From assembly GCF_002575655.3 (NCBI RefSeq), contig NC_053040.3, forward strand, positions 226,190,628 through 226,254,627: 64,000 nucleotides of DNA. Direction: 5' to 3'. Under the pieces are notes generated by a model. The model worked only from the letters and a program-made list of their open reading frames with translations. It was not told the DNA's origin and searched no databases. The stretch is from Aegilops tauschii subsp. strangulata. Lineage: Eukaryota > Streptophyta > Magnoliopsida > Poales > Poaceae. Made by a program: the position numbers and the translations under genes. Positions within the stretch are counted from its first letter, which is position 1. The number at the start of each line of letters is the position of its first letter. Below, piece by piece: positions 34,543-45,425 of this stretch.

Positions 34543-35080
34543 TCATGGGACCGGAGCGTGGATGAAGCCGCCGTCTTTCGTGATGGTCATGAAGTCACGG
34601 GCGTTGTCAGCCTGCATTTGTAGCGTTGTGTCTATCTCACTGTTGGACGGTTGATATTTGAGGTAGAACTGCCCCGAGGTACGAATGACATCTTGTATGT
34701 CTCTTGGATGATTTCTGCAAACTCCGGCTGGATGCGAAAGAATTCTTGTCGGATGTCCGCGTCCTGGATTGCCGCCAAGCTTGCGGCCCAATCTTTGAGA
34801 TTATTTGGTAGCAGAAGGTGATTATGGTCGCGTACGATCGCCCGCATGTGATGGAGGGCGTAGTAGGCATCCTTCTGACCGCCAGGCGGCTGCTTACACG
34901 TGCCTGCCGTACCTACGAACTGGCCTCTTAAAGGTGCCTCCAGATGCGGCGTAGCCGAGGAGAGCATCATCAAGAACTTTCTTGATATTTGTGTAGTCTA
35001 TCTTGGAGTCACGGTCCGGGTCGAAATACGTGGCCATGGAATATTTCGGGCTTAAGAGGATGAGTGTGCAATGTGTGTCA

Positions 35081-35168
35081 CTGCACAGAACACGGAATGT
35101 TAGAAAAAAAAAAGAACGATCGAAATCTAAGAAATCATATGTTACGGGGCGGTTAGGGGATGACTTAC
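35081..35168 (-). other. Intron in the CACTA second gene
   Basis: The 88-bp interval starts GTAAGT and ends TGTGCAG on the minus strand, with a T-rich tract before the acceptor. Joining the exons keeps the frame from VPYFP into DTHCTLILL. Confidence 0.75.
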
Positions 35169-37113
35169 TCGGGAAAGTAAGGCACGAGGAAGTTATCCTT
35201 ATCTGGGTTAGCCAGAATGACGCCTTCGAGGTGTGAACTCGCGACTTGCCGGTCCCCAGCGCTGCCCAAGATCTTGGCACGCATGTAGAAGGGGTCGACT
35301 ATCACAATGTCCGGGGTCTTGTCTCTAATGATCCGCATCTCCATACTCAGCGAAAACAGCCGAACGAAGGTGTAGTGCAGCGGATGAAGGTTAAACATAG
35401 CAAAGATGTCATCAAACCGCAGGACGATCGTACCCCCGACGGCGCTATCCACAAAGCCCTTGCCCTCTGGCACCTTGGCCACGAAAACCGGGTATGCCAC
35501 ATCATTCTCTCTGAGACGCCGCTTCTCCAAAGAAAGAACACTGTCATGCAGACTCCGCATAGCACCGGTTGCAGCATTGAGCATATTTGTCGGTAGCATC
35601 GCCCTACCCGCCACATGCACCCTCCTCGAGATATCCTTAGGTGAAGGTGGCCCGTCCTAAGCACGGATCGTACTCGGTGCCGGCTGGCTCGCACCGGCGC
35701 CCTTGTTAGTCTTTCGTTTCCGTCCCTTCTTCTTGATCTGCTGTAATGGGATCGAGTTCTGCTCACAGACCGCCTTCTTGAGCGTGTTGGGGCTGATAAT
35801 ATTTCGCACCTCAGCTATCTGACGCTCGGTGAAGGAGGCAGCTGGAGGCGTCTCCTGAGAAGTGAACGCCAGACGACGCCTGTTGCAATTGGGTTTCTCT
35901 GCCGTACCAGCTAGATCGCGGTCATCTTTTTCAGGGTTGGGTTCTTGAGAAGGAGGCCCGCAGAACTCGTCACCGTACCCATGTTCGGCAAAGTACTTAT
36001 CGACGTTGGTAAATGTACCATCGTCGTTGTCGTCGTCGTCTCCTGTGCCATATGCATGTCCGGATCCTGTGCCATAGGGATGTCCGGCATGTCCGGTAGC
36101 ATTGCGGCGTTCTTGCCATGGCTTGGCGCTGGCACGACTGGCGGTCTTGTCTGTGGGGTGGTGTCCCCCGCCCCCAAACGAATCTGGCTCTTCGGCCAAA
36201 GCAGGGGCCAGCTTACGCAGGCGCTGAGGGTCATCACATCATCTTCATCGGCCCCAGTGGGTCGAATCGGAGGTAACAACTCATCGCAGCCTGGCAGCAC
36301 CCGAACCAGTTCAACCATATACAAGGTGGGTGGCATCGGATTACCGTGGAACACGCGGATGCCCGGTTGAACGATTCTGCCCTTGGCGACATCGACCAAC
36401 TCGCCGCCCACGAAGTGCAGGAGAGTGCAAGGAACGTCGGCGGTGCCCTGCGAAAACATGTAGGGCGTCAGGGATGCCCAGTCAAAGGCCTGGAGATGAA
36501 GTCATCGGCCGAGAAGCTTAGTTACCATGATGCCATCGAGCTCGGCTAATGTCGAGGCACCGCCAACAGCGGGCGTGCAACTGACGGAGGGGCCACTTGC
36601 TGGCGAGGTGCCGGCCGGCGTACACCCGGGTGCATTAAGCTCCAATGTCCGTGCCGGCGCCGGAGACACGAATACCGCCTCCGCCGGAGACACCAATGGC
36701 GCCGCCTGCGTGTTGTGCGAGTTGCTAGCCGTGAAGCTGGGAACCGGGGGAGGCCCCTGTTGGCCGCCCGCAATCCACGTCGTCAGCCCCTGAATCAAGG
36801 TAGGCACCATGGCGGTGAGCGTCGTTCCCAGTTGTTGTTGCACTTGCTCTTGGACAATCTCCGGAATCCGTGCCACTTGTGCCTTGAGTTCTTGAACCTC
36901 AAGCGGCTGGCTTTCCGAGCTGGTCTTTTTCTCCTTTCGCCCACCAGCGGTATAGTATGACGACCATTTTGTGGACAAGCCTTTGTCGGCCACACGACCA
37001 GCTGACGACGGCTTACCGAGCTTATCCTTATTCTTCATTACGTTCAACGCCCTATTTAAAGGGGTGTCGAAAGGGGAGCTCTGAGACGACCCCGCGCTAC
37101 TGCTTTCAGCCTC

Positions 37114-37204
37114 CTGTGGAAGGAATGTGAATCATTTAGAATTTTGGCTTCATTAATGAGAATGCAACCATATGGAGCTAATTACGCGGGGGTGTGTTCC
37201 TTAC
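37114..37204 (-). other. Intron in the CACTA second gene
   Basis: The 91-bp interval starts GTAAGG and ends TTCCACAG on the minus strand. Joining the exons gives RALELVL followed by EAESSSAGSS in one frame, which continues into KDKLGKP. Confidence 0.75.
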
Positions 37205-38195
37205 CAGAACAAGCTCAAGCGCCCTGGTCTTCGGATCCGTGGTAAGCTCCTTTGTTACCAGGTCGTCCTTGTACCGGGCCCTGACAAAGTTCCTGGTCTA
37301 CTTGTCACGGTATTTCTCGAAGCGGGCGGTAGGCCTTGCTTGGCACGCTCCGCGTCCTCCTTGTCCCATATAGGCTCCGCCACTCTGTAACCGCCGGGAC
37401 CGAGTTGGTAGACCCCTAAGTTCAACTGCCGCATTTCTTTCCCCCACTGACTTGATTCGGAGGTTGCGCTGCTCTCACACTTGATCTTCAACTCCTTGTA
37501 GTCATCTTCGCTGATCAAAGGATATTTCGCCTTGATCTTCTCATAGCTATCACCTTTTTCAATCATTGACTTCACCGTGCTTCTCCAAGTAGACAGGGCC
37601 GTGCTCATCCTCGTGAGGGCGGCACTGTTCACTTTATTCCCTGAGAGGCATGTGTTTGCAAAGTCAGCGGGGAACTTGTATCGTTCGTGCAGCTTCGTGA
37701 AGAGGAGGCTGCGCAAATTCCCTCGGTCCTTATGCCTTAGGTTCTCGGTGTTGATCGAGACGGTGCTCCGGAGAATGCACCCGAGCTGAACCGAGTACCC
37801 CTTGACCAATTCTTTGGGCGCCTTTGGATGCCCGTCGGAGTTCACTACAGTAAATTCCTCCTTGACGGTGCCGAGCACGCTCGGGCGCCACTCCTTCCGT
37901 TGCCTCTTCGGTTGGCTGCCATCTGTGCGTGCGCCGCCATCATCAGTGGTGGCATCCTCAGCGGCACCATTGGTGCTGTCATCCCCGATGGCACTAGGGG
38001 TTGTGTAGTCAAGATCAGTGTCTTCCGCGGCGTCCTCATAGCGGTGAGGTTCTTCCTCCAGCTCCTGGGACAGCTCCCAGAATTGCTTGCCGCCCGAACC
38101 GCCGACCTCATCGTTGTGGGCCATGTTTCGCTCTAAATAGGAAAAAAGTTTGGTCAAAAAGTTGGTTATTGTCAAGGAACAAGATCATGGTCTCA

Positions 38196-38428
38196 TCATT
38201 TAGGGTTTGTCGACACCGAGGCATCCTAAAAGCTAAGCTTTTATCATTTAGGGTTTGTCGACGCCGAGGCACCCTAAAAGCCTAAGCGTACATCATTTAG
38301 GTTCTCATCGACACCGAGGCACCCTAAAAGCCAAGGTTTTATCATTTAGGGTTTGTCGACGCCGAGGCACCCTAAATGCTAAGTTAAGTTTTCATCATTT
38401 AGGGTTTATCGATGCCGAGGCACCCTAG
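38196..38428. repeat. Tandem repeat upstream of the CACTA second gene
   Basis: Five imperfect units of about 45-50 bp, each with TCATTTAGGGTTTGTCGAC and CCGAGGCACCCTAAA. They begin about 70 bp upstream of the ATG at 38124. They may be promoter or 5' leader repeats; a binding role is inference. Confidence 0.8.
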
Positions 38429-38591
38429 GTTGACTGATATATATGGGTATCTTCTAATAATATACCCTACTTAATTAAGGACAAACACCAAGAGACAGTA
38501 AACATATCACAGTTCTATATGTATAACACAAGAGGCAGTTGATCCTACTTAATTAAGTACTAAGATACCACGGCCCATGCATTAGTCGCAA

Positions 38592-38684
38592 GTACCCCAT
38601 ATGTCCTATTTTTAGCAAAGTCATGCTAAAATTCACGGAAAATTTCAGCATGACCTTTGCTGAAAATAGGACATATGGAGTACC
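38592..38684. repeat. Near-perfect palindrome (about 42-bp arms)
   Basis: The left arm (38592-38634) and right arm (38639-38684) are inverted copies, sharing ATATGTCCTATTTT and CAGCAAAG-TCATGCT cores, with a loop of about 5 bases. The transcript could fold into a long hairpin. The right arm overlaps a block also found upstream of the transposase gene. Confidence 0.7.
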
Positions 38685-39926
38685 CGAATTTGCCGGAACG
38701 GAAGTTAATCGACATTTCGGCAAACTCAAGGGCCTCTCGGGGTACCTGCAAAATCATCACAACACGATGGTCGGAGACAAAACCCAGCAAGCTAGCAATT
38801 GATGGATCAACACGTAAAACATGTCCAATAAGAGCATATAATTCAACAACTCCACTGAAAATGAGAGCTGAAAGATGCAGGGAGCACAAACAGCTCAGAA
38901 AAATCAATCCATCTAGCATTTCAGGTTTTGCTAGAAATACCTTTAACATCAGTATCAGTATGATTATAGAGTCAACATCAGTATGATTTATAGAGTCAAA
39001 TACCTTCAATGAGGGATACAAATAATTTTCATTTTCATATTTTAAGAACTATAAATAAACCATCCAGTAAGTATAATCAAGGTAATCAACCATTTCCATA
39101 AAACAAGACAAGTTTTATTCAGTACTGCTAATATGGTTGGAGATTACTATGAACATGTGGCAAGACTACTTTGATAACAAGGGCCACCAGTTGGCCAGTA
39201 GTTGAACTAGTAGCACTACTGTGACAGCTCTCAGCAGTAACCTCCAAGGCTCCGACAACCGACACAGATAACCTGTCTCAAAGATGAGCCTCAAGACAAG
39301 CTTCGCATTCTACTTTATGCTTCATTGAAGTTCAGAGAACTCTCCAAAAGAAAGGTTCAGGTGCCAATTGGTATCATGTTAAAGCCAGCAATGTAAAATG
39401 ATGTACAACCTTATGTAAAGTGCCAACTCCACAGATTTCTTTTTCACAGCTTTTATATTATTTCTAGAAGCAACACAACAGGGTTAAACTCCAGAATCTT
39501 GAGTTTAATTTTTTCCAGAATTTTAGAGGCCCCACAAATTCAGTTCAGGTATTTTATACCATGTTAAAGACAGTAAAGTATAGAGGTTTAGCCCTGGTCC
39601 TTAGATTCAGTTTCCTAATCTTTTTGTTTTCTACAAAGATATTCCCAACCTTCATGATGCTGGTACGAAAAGAGCTACTCTCTGAATCTTTTATCTATTT
39701 ATACCTATAAATTAGCACTTTGATGCTGGCCTTGACAAATGATCCCACTATGTTGTTTGCTGGAATCTGCAAAATGATCCCACTATGTTGACAAATGATC
39801 CCACTATGTTGTTATACTTGAGAACACTGTAACAAAATCAAAACCACAATAAACAGTGGTCAGATATAACAGGTACAATTACACAAAGCATCTGAATACA
39901 CATACTTCATCTATCAAGTATAACTC
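38685..39926. other. CACTA internal region without recognised gene
   Basis: A minus-strand frame (39021-38626) is open for 131 codons but matches nothing I recognise, and it overlaps the palindrome. 39727-39830 holds a local duplication of TTGACAAATGATCCCACTATGTTG. Part may be intron or flank of the captured SMC1 sequence. Confidence 0.4.
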
Positions 39927-40272
39927 TGTCAAGCCAAGAAGGTATGAGCTGTTCATGGAAGCCTTTGATCATAATATCTAAAGGCATAGACAAAATCTAC
40001 AAGCAGTCAACAAAAAGGTCACACGCACGCACTCAGAGGAACATCGTATTTAAATCTAGAAAATGAAGATGATCCATTTCTACATGGAATCAATCAAGTA
40101 CGGAGCTATGCCACATACTAGGGATATCACCCACACACAAAAAATCAGTGCTTTAGGGATATGAAACAATTATCTGGTGGGAAGACTGTTGCTGCACTGG
40201 CATTGCTGTTTGCCATTCACAATTTTAGGCAATCACCATTCTACATACTGGATGAAGTCGATGCAGCTATCA
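39927..40272 (+). pseudogene. SMC1: Captured fragment of cohesin SMC1, C-terminal ATPase head
   Basis: Across three frames the text reads RRYELFMEAFDH, ISKGIDKIYKQSTKRSH, NLENEDDPFLHGI, IKYGAMPHT, then [23 protein letters not shown] and [13 protein letters not shown]. The SMC1 ABC signature (LSGG, with the usual following Glu lost) and the Walker B motif (ILDEVDAA) are seen. SMC1 is a cohesin subunit, and these motifs fit it better than SMC2, SMC3 or SMC4. Frameshifts and stops make it non-coding. It lies antisense to the transposon genes, so the CACTA element picked up host DNA. Confidence 0.85.
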
Positions 40273-41056
40273 TACAGGAACGGTGGCAGCTAGTCTATGA
40301 TGTTGGTCTGAGGGCAACAGCAGCAGAGTTGCAGTGGCAGCAGTGCAGCAACAGCAGCGGGATGAGGCTATGGTGCACAGCAGGGGCGCGCGCGATAGGA
40401 CCAACAGTGGGACGCGGACACGCACGGGCGGCCAGGCGGCTGCGGGCACGAAGAGCGCGTTCCAGGGGCGAGGCAGGGCGTGGCCTAGGCAGGCGCGGGC
40501 GCGCGGGGGGGGGGGGGTGCCGCCAGGGCCCGTGGGAGCGCAACCAGGAAAGTGGAGAGCGAAGCTCCGCCGCGACGGCCTAGCCCGTGGGACTTCTACA
40601 CTGAGGGATTCTAAGGGGAAAGGCAGGGAATCGGCAGAGGGGCTCACCGCAGAGGCACACGGAGGCCCGACGAGTGACTAGGAGCAGCAAGGGATGCCAA
40701 AATCGAGGAAGATCGCCGGTGACCGAAGGTTGAAGACGATCCCCATCCGGTCGAAGCAGAGGCGCCTAACTCCAACGGTCGAAGCAGAGGCGCCTAGCTC
40801 AGCGTCGCGTGGCCTGGCTGAGCTGAGGTAGAGGCGGTCATCGTCTCCTCCTCCTCCTCGTCCTCCTCCTCGTCCTCCTCCTCCGGCTCGGGGCGCGGGG
40901 GAGCTGAAGTGGTGGGGGCGCGGGGGCAGCGGGGGTGGAGTCCGGCGGGGGTCGGGGCGGCGGCGTCGTGGGTCGGGGCAGCGCGCGGGTGGATCTGGCG
41001 AGGGAGAGGGACGAAGGGGATCTGGCGAGGGAGAGGGAGGAATTAGCTAGGGGGGA
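40273..41056. other. GC-rich CACTA segment
   Basis: Long open frames appear on both strands because of base composition; none shows a domain. It contains a G run (about 40506-40517), a TCC/TCG trinucleotide run (40841-40882) and a duplicated GGATCTGGCGAGGGAGAGGG (about 40990-41040). The composition suggests a captured promoter/first-exon region or a CpG-rich leader. Confidence 0.4.
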
Positions 41057-41252
41057 AGCTTACTAATGGCGCACCCCGCAGCGGTGCGCCATTAGTATGT
41101 TTTTTTAGATAGCAATGGCGCACCCACGATCGGTGCGCCATTATTAATCTTTTTTTATATATAGCAATGGCGCACCAGCCAGAGGTGCGCCATTAGTAAT
41201 CTTTTTTTATATAGCAATGGCGCACCAGCCAGAGGTGCGCCATAAGTAATTT
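41057..41252. repeat. Internal block of CACTA subterminal repeats
   Basis: Four pairs of ATGGCGCACC / GGTGCGCCAT palindromes, of the same kind as at both element ends but 4 kb inside. No CACTA terminus accompanies them. Confidence 0.85.
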
Positions 41253-41481
41253 TTTTATTATTATTTTTTGTTGCATCTAATAATTTTTTAGAAAATGAAT
41301 ACGAATATGAAACAGTAATAATTTTTTTAAAAAATATCATCAAATTTGTTATTTTAAAATATTTATGAATATGAAAAAATATCATCAAATTTATTATTTG
41401 AAAATATCATCAAATTTGTTATTTGAAAATATAATCAAATTTGTTTTTTTTTGCAATTTTAGTTGCATTCATTTGTGACGG
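41253..41481. other. AT-rich spacer in the CACTA element
   Basis: It carries repeated AAATATCATCAAATTTGTTATTT units (41330-41440). No gene. Confidence 0.5.
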
Positions 41482-41802
41482 TGGAGCGGGCCGGGGAGGG
41501 TGCGGGGGGTCGGCGGCGGCGATGGAGCGGGGGAGGGTGCGGTGGGTCGTCGGCGGCGATGGAGCGGGGGAGGGTGCGGTGGGTCGTCGGCGGCGATGGA
41601 GCGGGGGAGGGTGCGGTGGGTCGGCGGCGGCGGCCGGTGGAGCGGGCCGGGGAGGGTGCGGTGGGTCGTCCGCGGCGGTGGAGCGGGGGAGGGTGCGGTG
41701 GGTCGTCGGTGGCGGTGGAGCGGGGGAGGGTGCGGGGGGTCGGCGGCGGCGGCTGGTGGAGCGGGGGAGAGGGTGCGGGGGGTGCTCGGCGGCGAGGGGG
41801 GG
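41482..41802. repeat. GC-rich minisatellite
   Basis: Eight units of about 37-41 bp, each starting GAGCGGGGGAGGGTGCGG and ending with GGCGGCG-TG variants. All frames are open across it, so long ORFs here are artefacts. Confidence 0.88.
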
Positions 41803-41952
41803 CAGATCTGGCGAGGTGGGATAGCGATCGAGATGGAGGGGGATCGAGATCGAGTGTCCATGAAATTTAAAAATATTCATTAGTTCAAAACTGCCCATGA
41901 AATACAATCGAGAAATGAAGGCTACAATTTAAATACAATCGATCTTAGCTAG

Positions 41953-44502
41953 CTATCTGTTCACAATCTTCTTGCCCTTATTTTTCGTAAATGGAGTTCT
42001 TCTCTTGAATGGACGTCCTTTAGGTAGGGTGGTCCTGCTTCTTCTTGTGGTGTATGCTGATACTTCGTCGTCGTCGTCATGTTCCATCTTCGGTTCGCCG
42101 TACTTGTCGAAGTCTTGCTCATTGGCGACTCCATCCATTCCGATGATCTTCCTTTTGCCTCTCCTCACGACAACACGACTGGGATTTGACGGGTCGGTAA
42201 TGAAGAAGCATTGGTCCACTTGGGAAGCCAGTACCCATGGCTCATTTTTCGCGGTGACGTTCGCGCCTGCGGTCTTGGATTTGGCTTCGGGTATAACCAT
42301 GGTGGTGAAATACCGGTCTTCTTTTATGACGCTCTTGGCCCATCTGACACGGAACATCGGGACCTTCTCTCCAGCGTAGCTCAGCTCCCAGATCTCCTCG
42401 ATCCTTCTGTACTATCTGTCCTTGTCGTTACCGGTGTAGGATTCCATCGTTACCCCGGAGTTCTGATAACCATCGCTCTTCATGTCCTTGTCCTCGGTGT
42501 AGAATGTGTAGCCGTTGATATCGTACGCCTCATATGTCATCAGGTTGTGCTCGGCGCCCTGTGACAAGGCGAATATGAGTTGTTCTTCCACGGAAGAATC
42601 CTCATGTAAAGGGTACGACAGAAGCTTCTGCTTGAACCAACGCGTGAAACATGAGTTGTGCTCTTTGATTATATCTCCGTCCGTCCTCTGTTGGCCTCGG
42701 TCATTGTACGTCTTCTCAATAAAGGTTTTGTGCTCTACCACCCAAGGATCGACCATGTCTATGTGTTGTAGCACGACTAGGTTTGCTCTTTCAAAGTCGG
42801 CGAGTCGACCCTCGAAGTCGACATGCATTTTGCGGCGACCCTCACGGTGACCCCATCCAGCGAGCCTGCCGAGGTGCCTGTTGACGGGCAGGCCAACGGG
42901 GTTCTCGATGCCTAGATAATTCGTGTAGTAGGAGATACACTCTTCGGTCAGAAAGCCCCTGGCTATGCTTCCCTCTGGATGTGCCATGTTGCGAACGTAT
43001 CCTTTGATGACACCATTCATCCTTTCGAACGGCATCATGCTGTGCAGGAACGTCGGCCCGAGTTGGATGATATCCTCCACGATATGGACCAGCAGATGCA
43101 CCGTAACGTCGAAGAATGCGGGCGGGAAGTACATCTCAAGCTCGCATAGTATCACCAAGATCTCTTCCTATAGCCTTCTGAGTTGCCTCACGCCAACCGA
43201 CTTCTGAGAGATGACGTCGAAAAAGTTGCATAGGCCAAATAGCATTTCACGGACGTGCGCGTCCATGATCCCACGGATTGCAACTGGAAGTATGTGCATC
43301 ATCAGCACGTGACAGTCGTGAGACTTCATCCCACTGAACTTCTGCTTCGCTGGGTCTAGGTATCTGCTTAGCTTCCCCGCGTAACCATAAGGAAGTTTTA
43401 CTCCTACGAGGCAGGTGAAAAACTGATCGATCTCCTCCTGACTTAGAGTGAAGCACGCGGGAGGGTAGTCATTTCCGGTCTTCTTGGCCTTTTTGCCTTT
43501 GCGACGACTTTCCGTTTCCTGCTTCGCCTCATCATCATTAGCGTGAAGCTCCTCCCTGATGCCCATTGATTTCAAGTCTGTCCTTGCTTTCGGCCCATCT
43601 TTGGTCCTCTCTGGCATGTTGAGTAGGGTACCAAGCAGACTCTCGCACACGTTCTTCGTGATATGCATGACATCAAGGCTGTGAGGCACACGGTGGATCT
43701 TCCAGTACGGCAAGTCCCAGAAAACAGACCTCATTTTCCATACCTTCAGCAGCGGCTCTGGCGCCTTTCGCTTCTTTCCCGGCAGTGGGCAATCTTTCCA
43801 ATTTTTCAATAGCTCGTCTATTTCCTCGCCGCTCCTCGTACGCGGGCGTCTTCGGGGTTCAGTTTCACCATCGAACAGATCCTTGCGTTTCCTCCACGGG
43901 TTATCGTCGCGAAGCCACCTTCGATGTCCCATGAACACGGTTTTCGAAGACCCGGGATCTCTATCTAGCTTGGCTTTCTCTCGGGCGGCAGCTCTTGCGT
44001 TATCCGTCTGCTTGAGAAGCAGCTCTTGAATATGAGGGTCCTGCACCCAGCCCATCGATGGTCCATCGTCGTCTGCTCCGCCGGCATCTTCATCTTCATG
44101 ATCATGCCCTTCGTCTGCTCTGGCATCTTCCTCATCATCATGTCTGGCATCTTCTACACGATGACTGTGTACAGCATCACCGTCGTGATCATGTCCTGGA
44201 GATTCTTCGTCTTCTCGCCCGCCCGAGCCGCGGTGGTTGTCTTGCTGCCCTTCCTCATTTCTTGCCCGGACCCCATGGACGACTTCATAGTCATCTTCAT
44301 CACCTTGCCACCAATAGCCATCCATGAAACCACGCAAGAGCAGGTGGTCCCGCACCTGCCCGGAATCCGGGTCCGCAATAAGGCTCTTCAGCTTGCATCT
44401 TCGACACGGACATCTTATCTCCGTCTCGTTCGTTTGAAGCATCTCGGCCTTCGCGGAGCTCAAAAACCTATTCACGATGCCTTCGGTCATCGTGCGGACC
44501 AT
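41953..44502 (-). pseudogene. CACTA TNP2-like transposase
   Basis: The N-terminal transposase-associated zinc motif is IRCPCRRCKLKS with DHLLLRGFMDGYWWQGDE. The Asp/Glu/His-rich linker ends QTDNARAAAREKAKLD. The text then jumps straight to RDPGSSKTVFMGHRRWLR, which in the family lies much further on. The C-terminal half is preserved: VPHSLDVMHITKNVCESLLGTLLNM, PYGYAGKLSRYLD, MKSHDCHVLM and FERMNGVIKGYVRN. Stops TAG 43168-43170 and TAG 42412-42414 interrupt one otherwise continuous frame ending at 41953. The missing centre holds part of the catalytic core, so it cannot be active. Confidence 0.9.
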
Positions 44503-44544
44503 GGTCGCCTACCGGGGTAGAGCAAAACAATATTTTAGAACCAA

Positions 44545-44690
44545 GAAATTTTTTGGCATGACTTTCCCTAAAAATAGGACCAAAAAGAATGCATAGTGCC
44601 AAAATTCTCGCCGAAACGGAAATGAATCAACATTCCGGCAAAATATTGGCAACTATCGCATTTCAAATACCGGTACCTACAAACACAAAC
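44545..44690 (-). promoter_or_regulatory. Upstream block shared by both large CACTA genes
   Basis: Blocks such as GCATGAC-TTT, AAAATAGGAC, CGGAA, CGGCAAA and GGTACCT occur in the same order here (40-190 bp upstream of the transposase ATG) and at 38648-38770 (upstream of the second gene). They could be a shared promoter or leader module. Confidence 0.5.
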
Positions 44691-44982
44691 ATATATGCAA
44701 CACCACAAACATATGCAACACCACAAACATACATAGATCTAGCTAGGCCATAAAAAGTGCATGTGCACATTGTTGGAGGGAGAACAACATAAAGATAGTT
44801 TCCCCCTTACTTACCTATCAAAAAAAGGTAATTTAACCACTTAATTTGGATGAATCTATGGTGCAAATGAGGTGAGGTGGAGGAGGCAGCCGAGACAAGC
44901 TTGGAGGAGGAGGTGGAGAGAATGAAGTGGGGAAAGTGAGTGGGTAGGTGTGGCTGTCCAAAATATCTAGCTGGTCCCAGGT

Positions 44983-45425
44983 TACTAATGGCGCACCACC
45001 TACAAATGCGCCATTAGTAACCCTGGTTAATAATGGCGCACCTGCTGGTGGTGCGCCATTAGTAGTTTTGCAAAAAAAATAAAAAAATATACACTAATGG
45101 CGCACCAGGGCACAGTGCGCCATTACTAGTTTAAACTAGTAATGGCGCACTATACCCTGGTGCGCCATTAGTAGTTTTGCAAAAAAATTAAAAAATATAT
45201 AGTAGTGGCGCACTATGTGGCTGGTGCGCCATTACTAGTTAGAACTAGTAATGGCGCACTGTGCCCTGGTGCGCCATTAGTATGTTTGGAAAAAAATGTG
45301 TTACTAGTGGCGCACCGTGTGTCTGGTGTGCCATTAGTGTCTTTCACACTAATGGCGCACCAGCACATGGTGCGCCACTGCTATATAGTAGTGGCGCACC
45401 ACATGTCTGGTGCGCCATTAGTGGC
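44983..45425. repeat. CACTA subterminal repeats, right
   Basis: About a dozen palindromic pairs of AATGGCGCACC / GGTGCGCCATTAGT, separated by A-rich spacers (TTTGCAAAAAAA). It is the counterpart of 33504-33810. Confidence 0.88.

Larger units (their letters stand above)
34543..38124 (-). pseudogene. CACTA second gene: En/Spm-type domain fused to Ulp1-like protease fold
   Basis: ATG 38124 (MAHNDEVGGSGG) follows a splice-acceptor-like TTCCTATTTAG. The N-terminal part has LFTKLHERYKFP, STWRSTVKSMIEKGDSYEKIKAKYP and QLGPGGYRVAEPIW, typical of plant Ptta/En/Spm transposase-associated proteins. A coiled-coil and proline-rich middle follows. The C-terminus resembles a Ulp1/C48 protease: HCTLILLSPKYS (His) and YFDPDRDS (Asp) are present, but the Cys position reads GGQKDAYYALHH. 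Introns at 37114-37204 and 35081-35168 keep GT...AG ends. Stops at 36502-36504 and 35657-35659 and frameshifts near 37300, 36200, 34920 and 34700 break it. Confidence 0.8.

Noticed and set aside
38196..38428. CRISPR-like array
   Set aside because: Units are imperfect tandem repeats without unique spacers, in a plant transposon.
38626..39021. 131-codon minus-strand ORF as a third or fourth CACTA gene
   Set aside because: It overlaps the palindrome and shared leader block and matches no family I know; it could be leader or intron sequence.
39927..40583. An expressed SMC1 gene
   Set aside because: Only the ATPase-head end is present, it is broken by frameshifts and runs into unrelated sequence, and it lies inside a CACTA element.
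41419..41907. Pro/Ala/Arg-rich ORFs on both strands
   Set aside because: They are translations of the 37-41-bp minisatellite and stay open in several frames at once.
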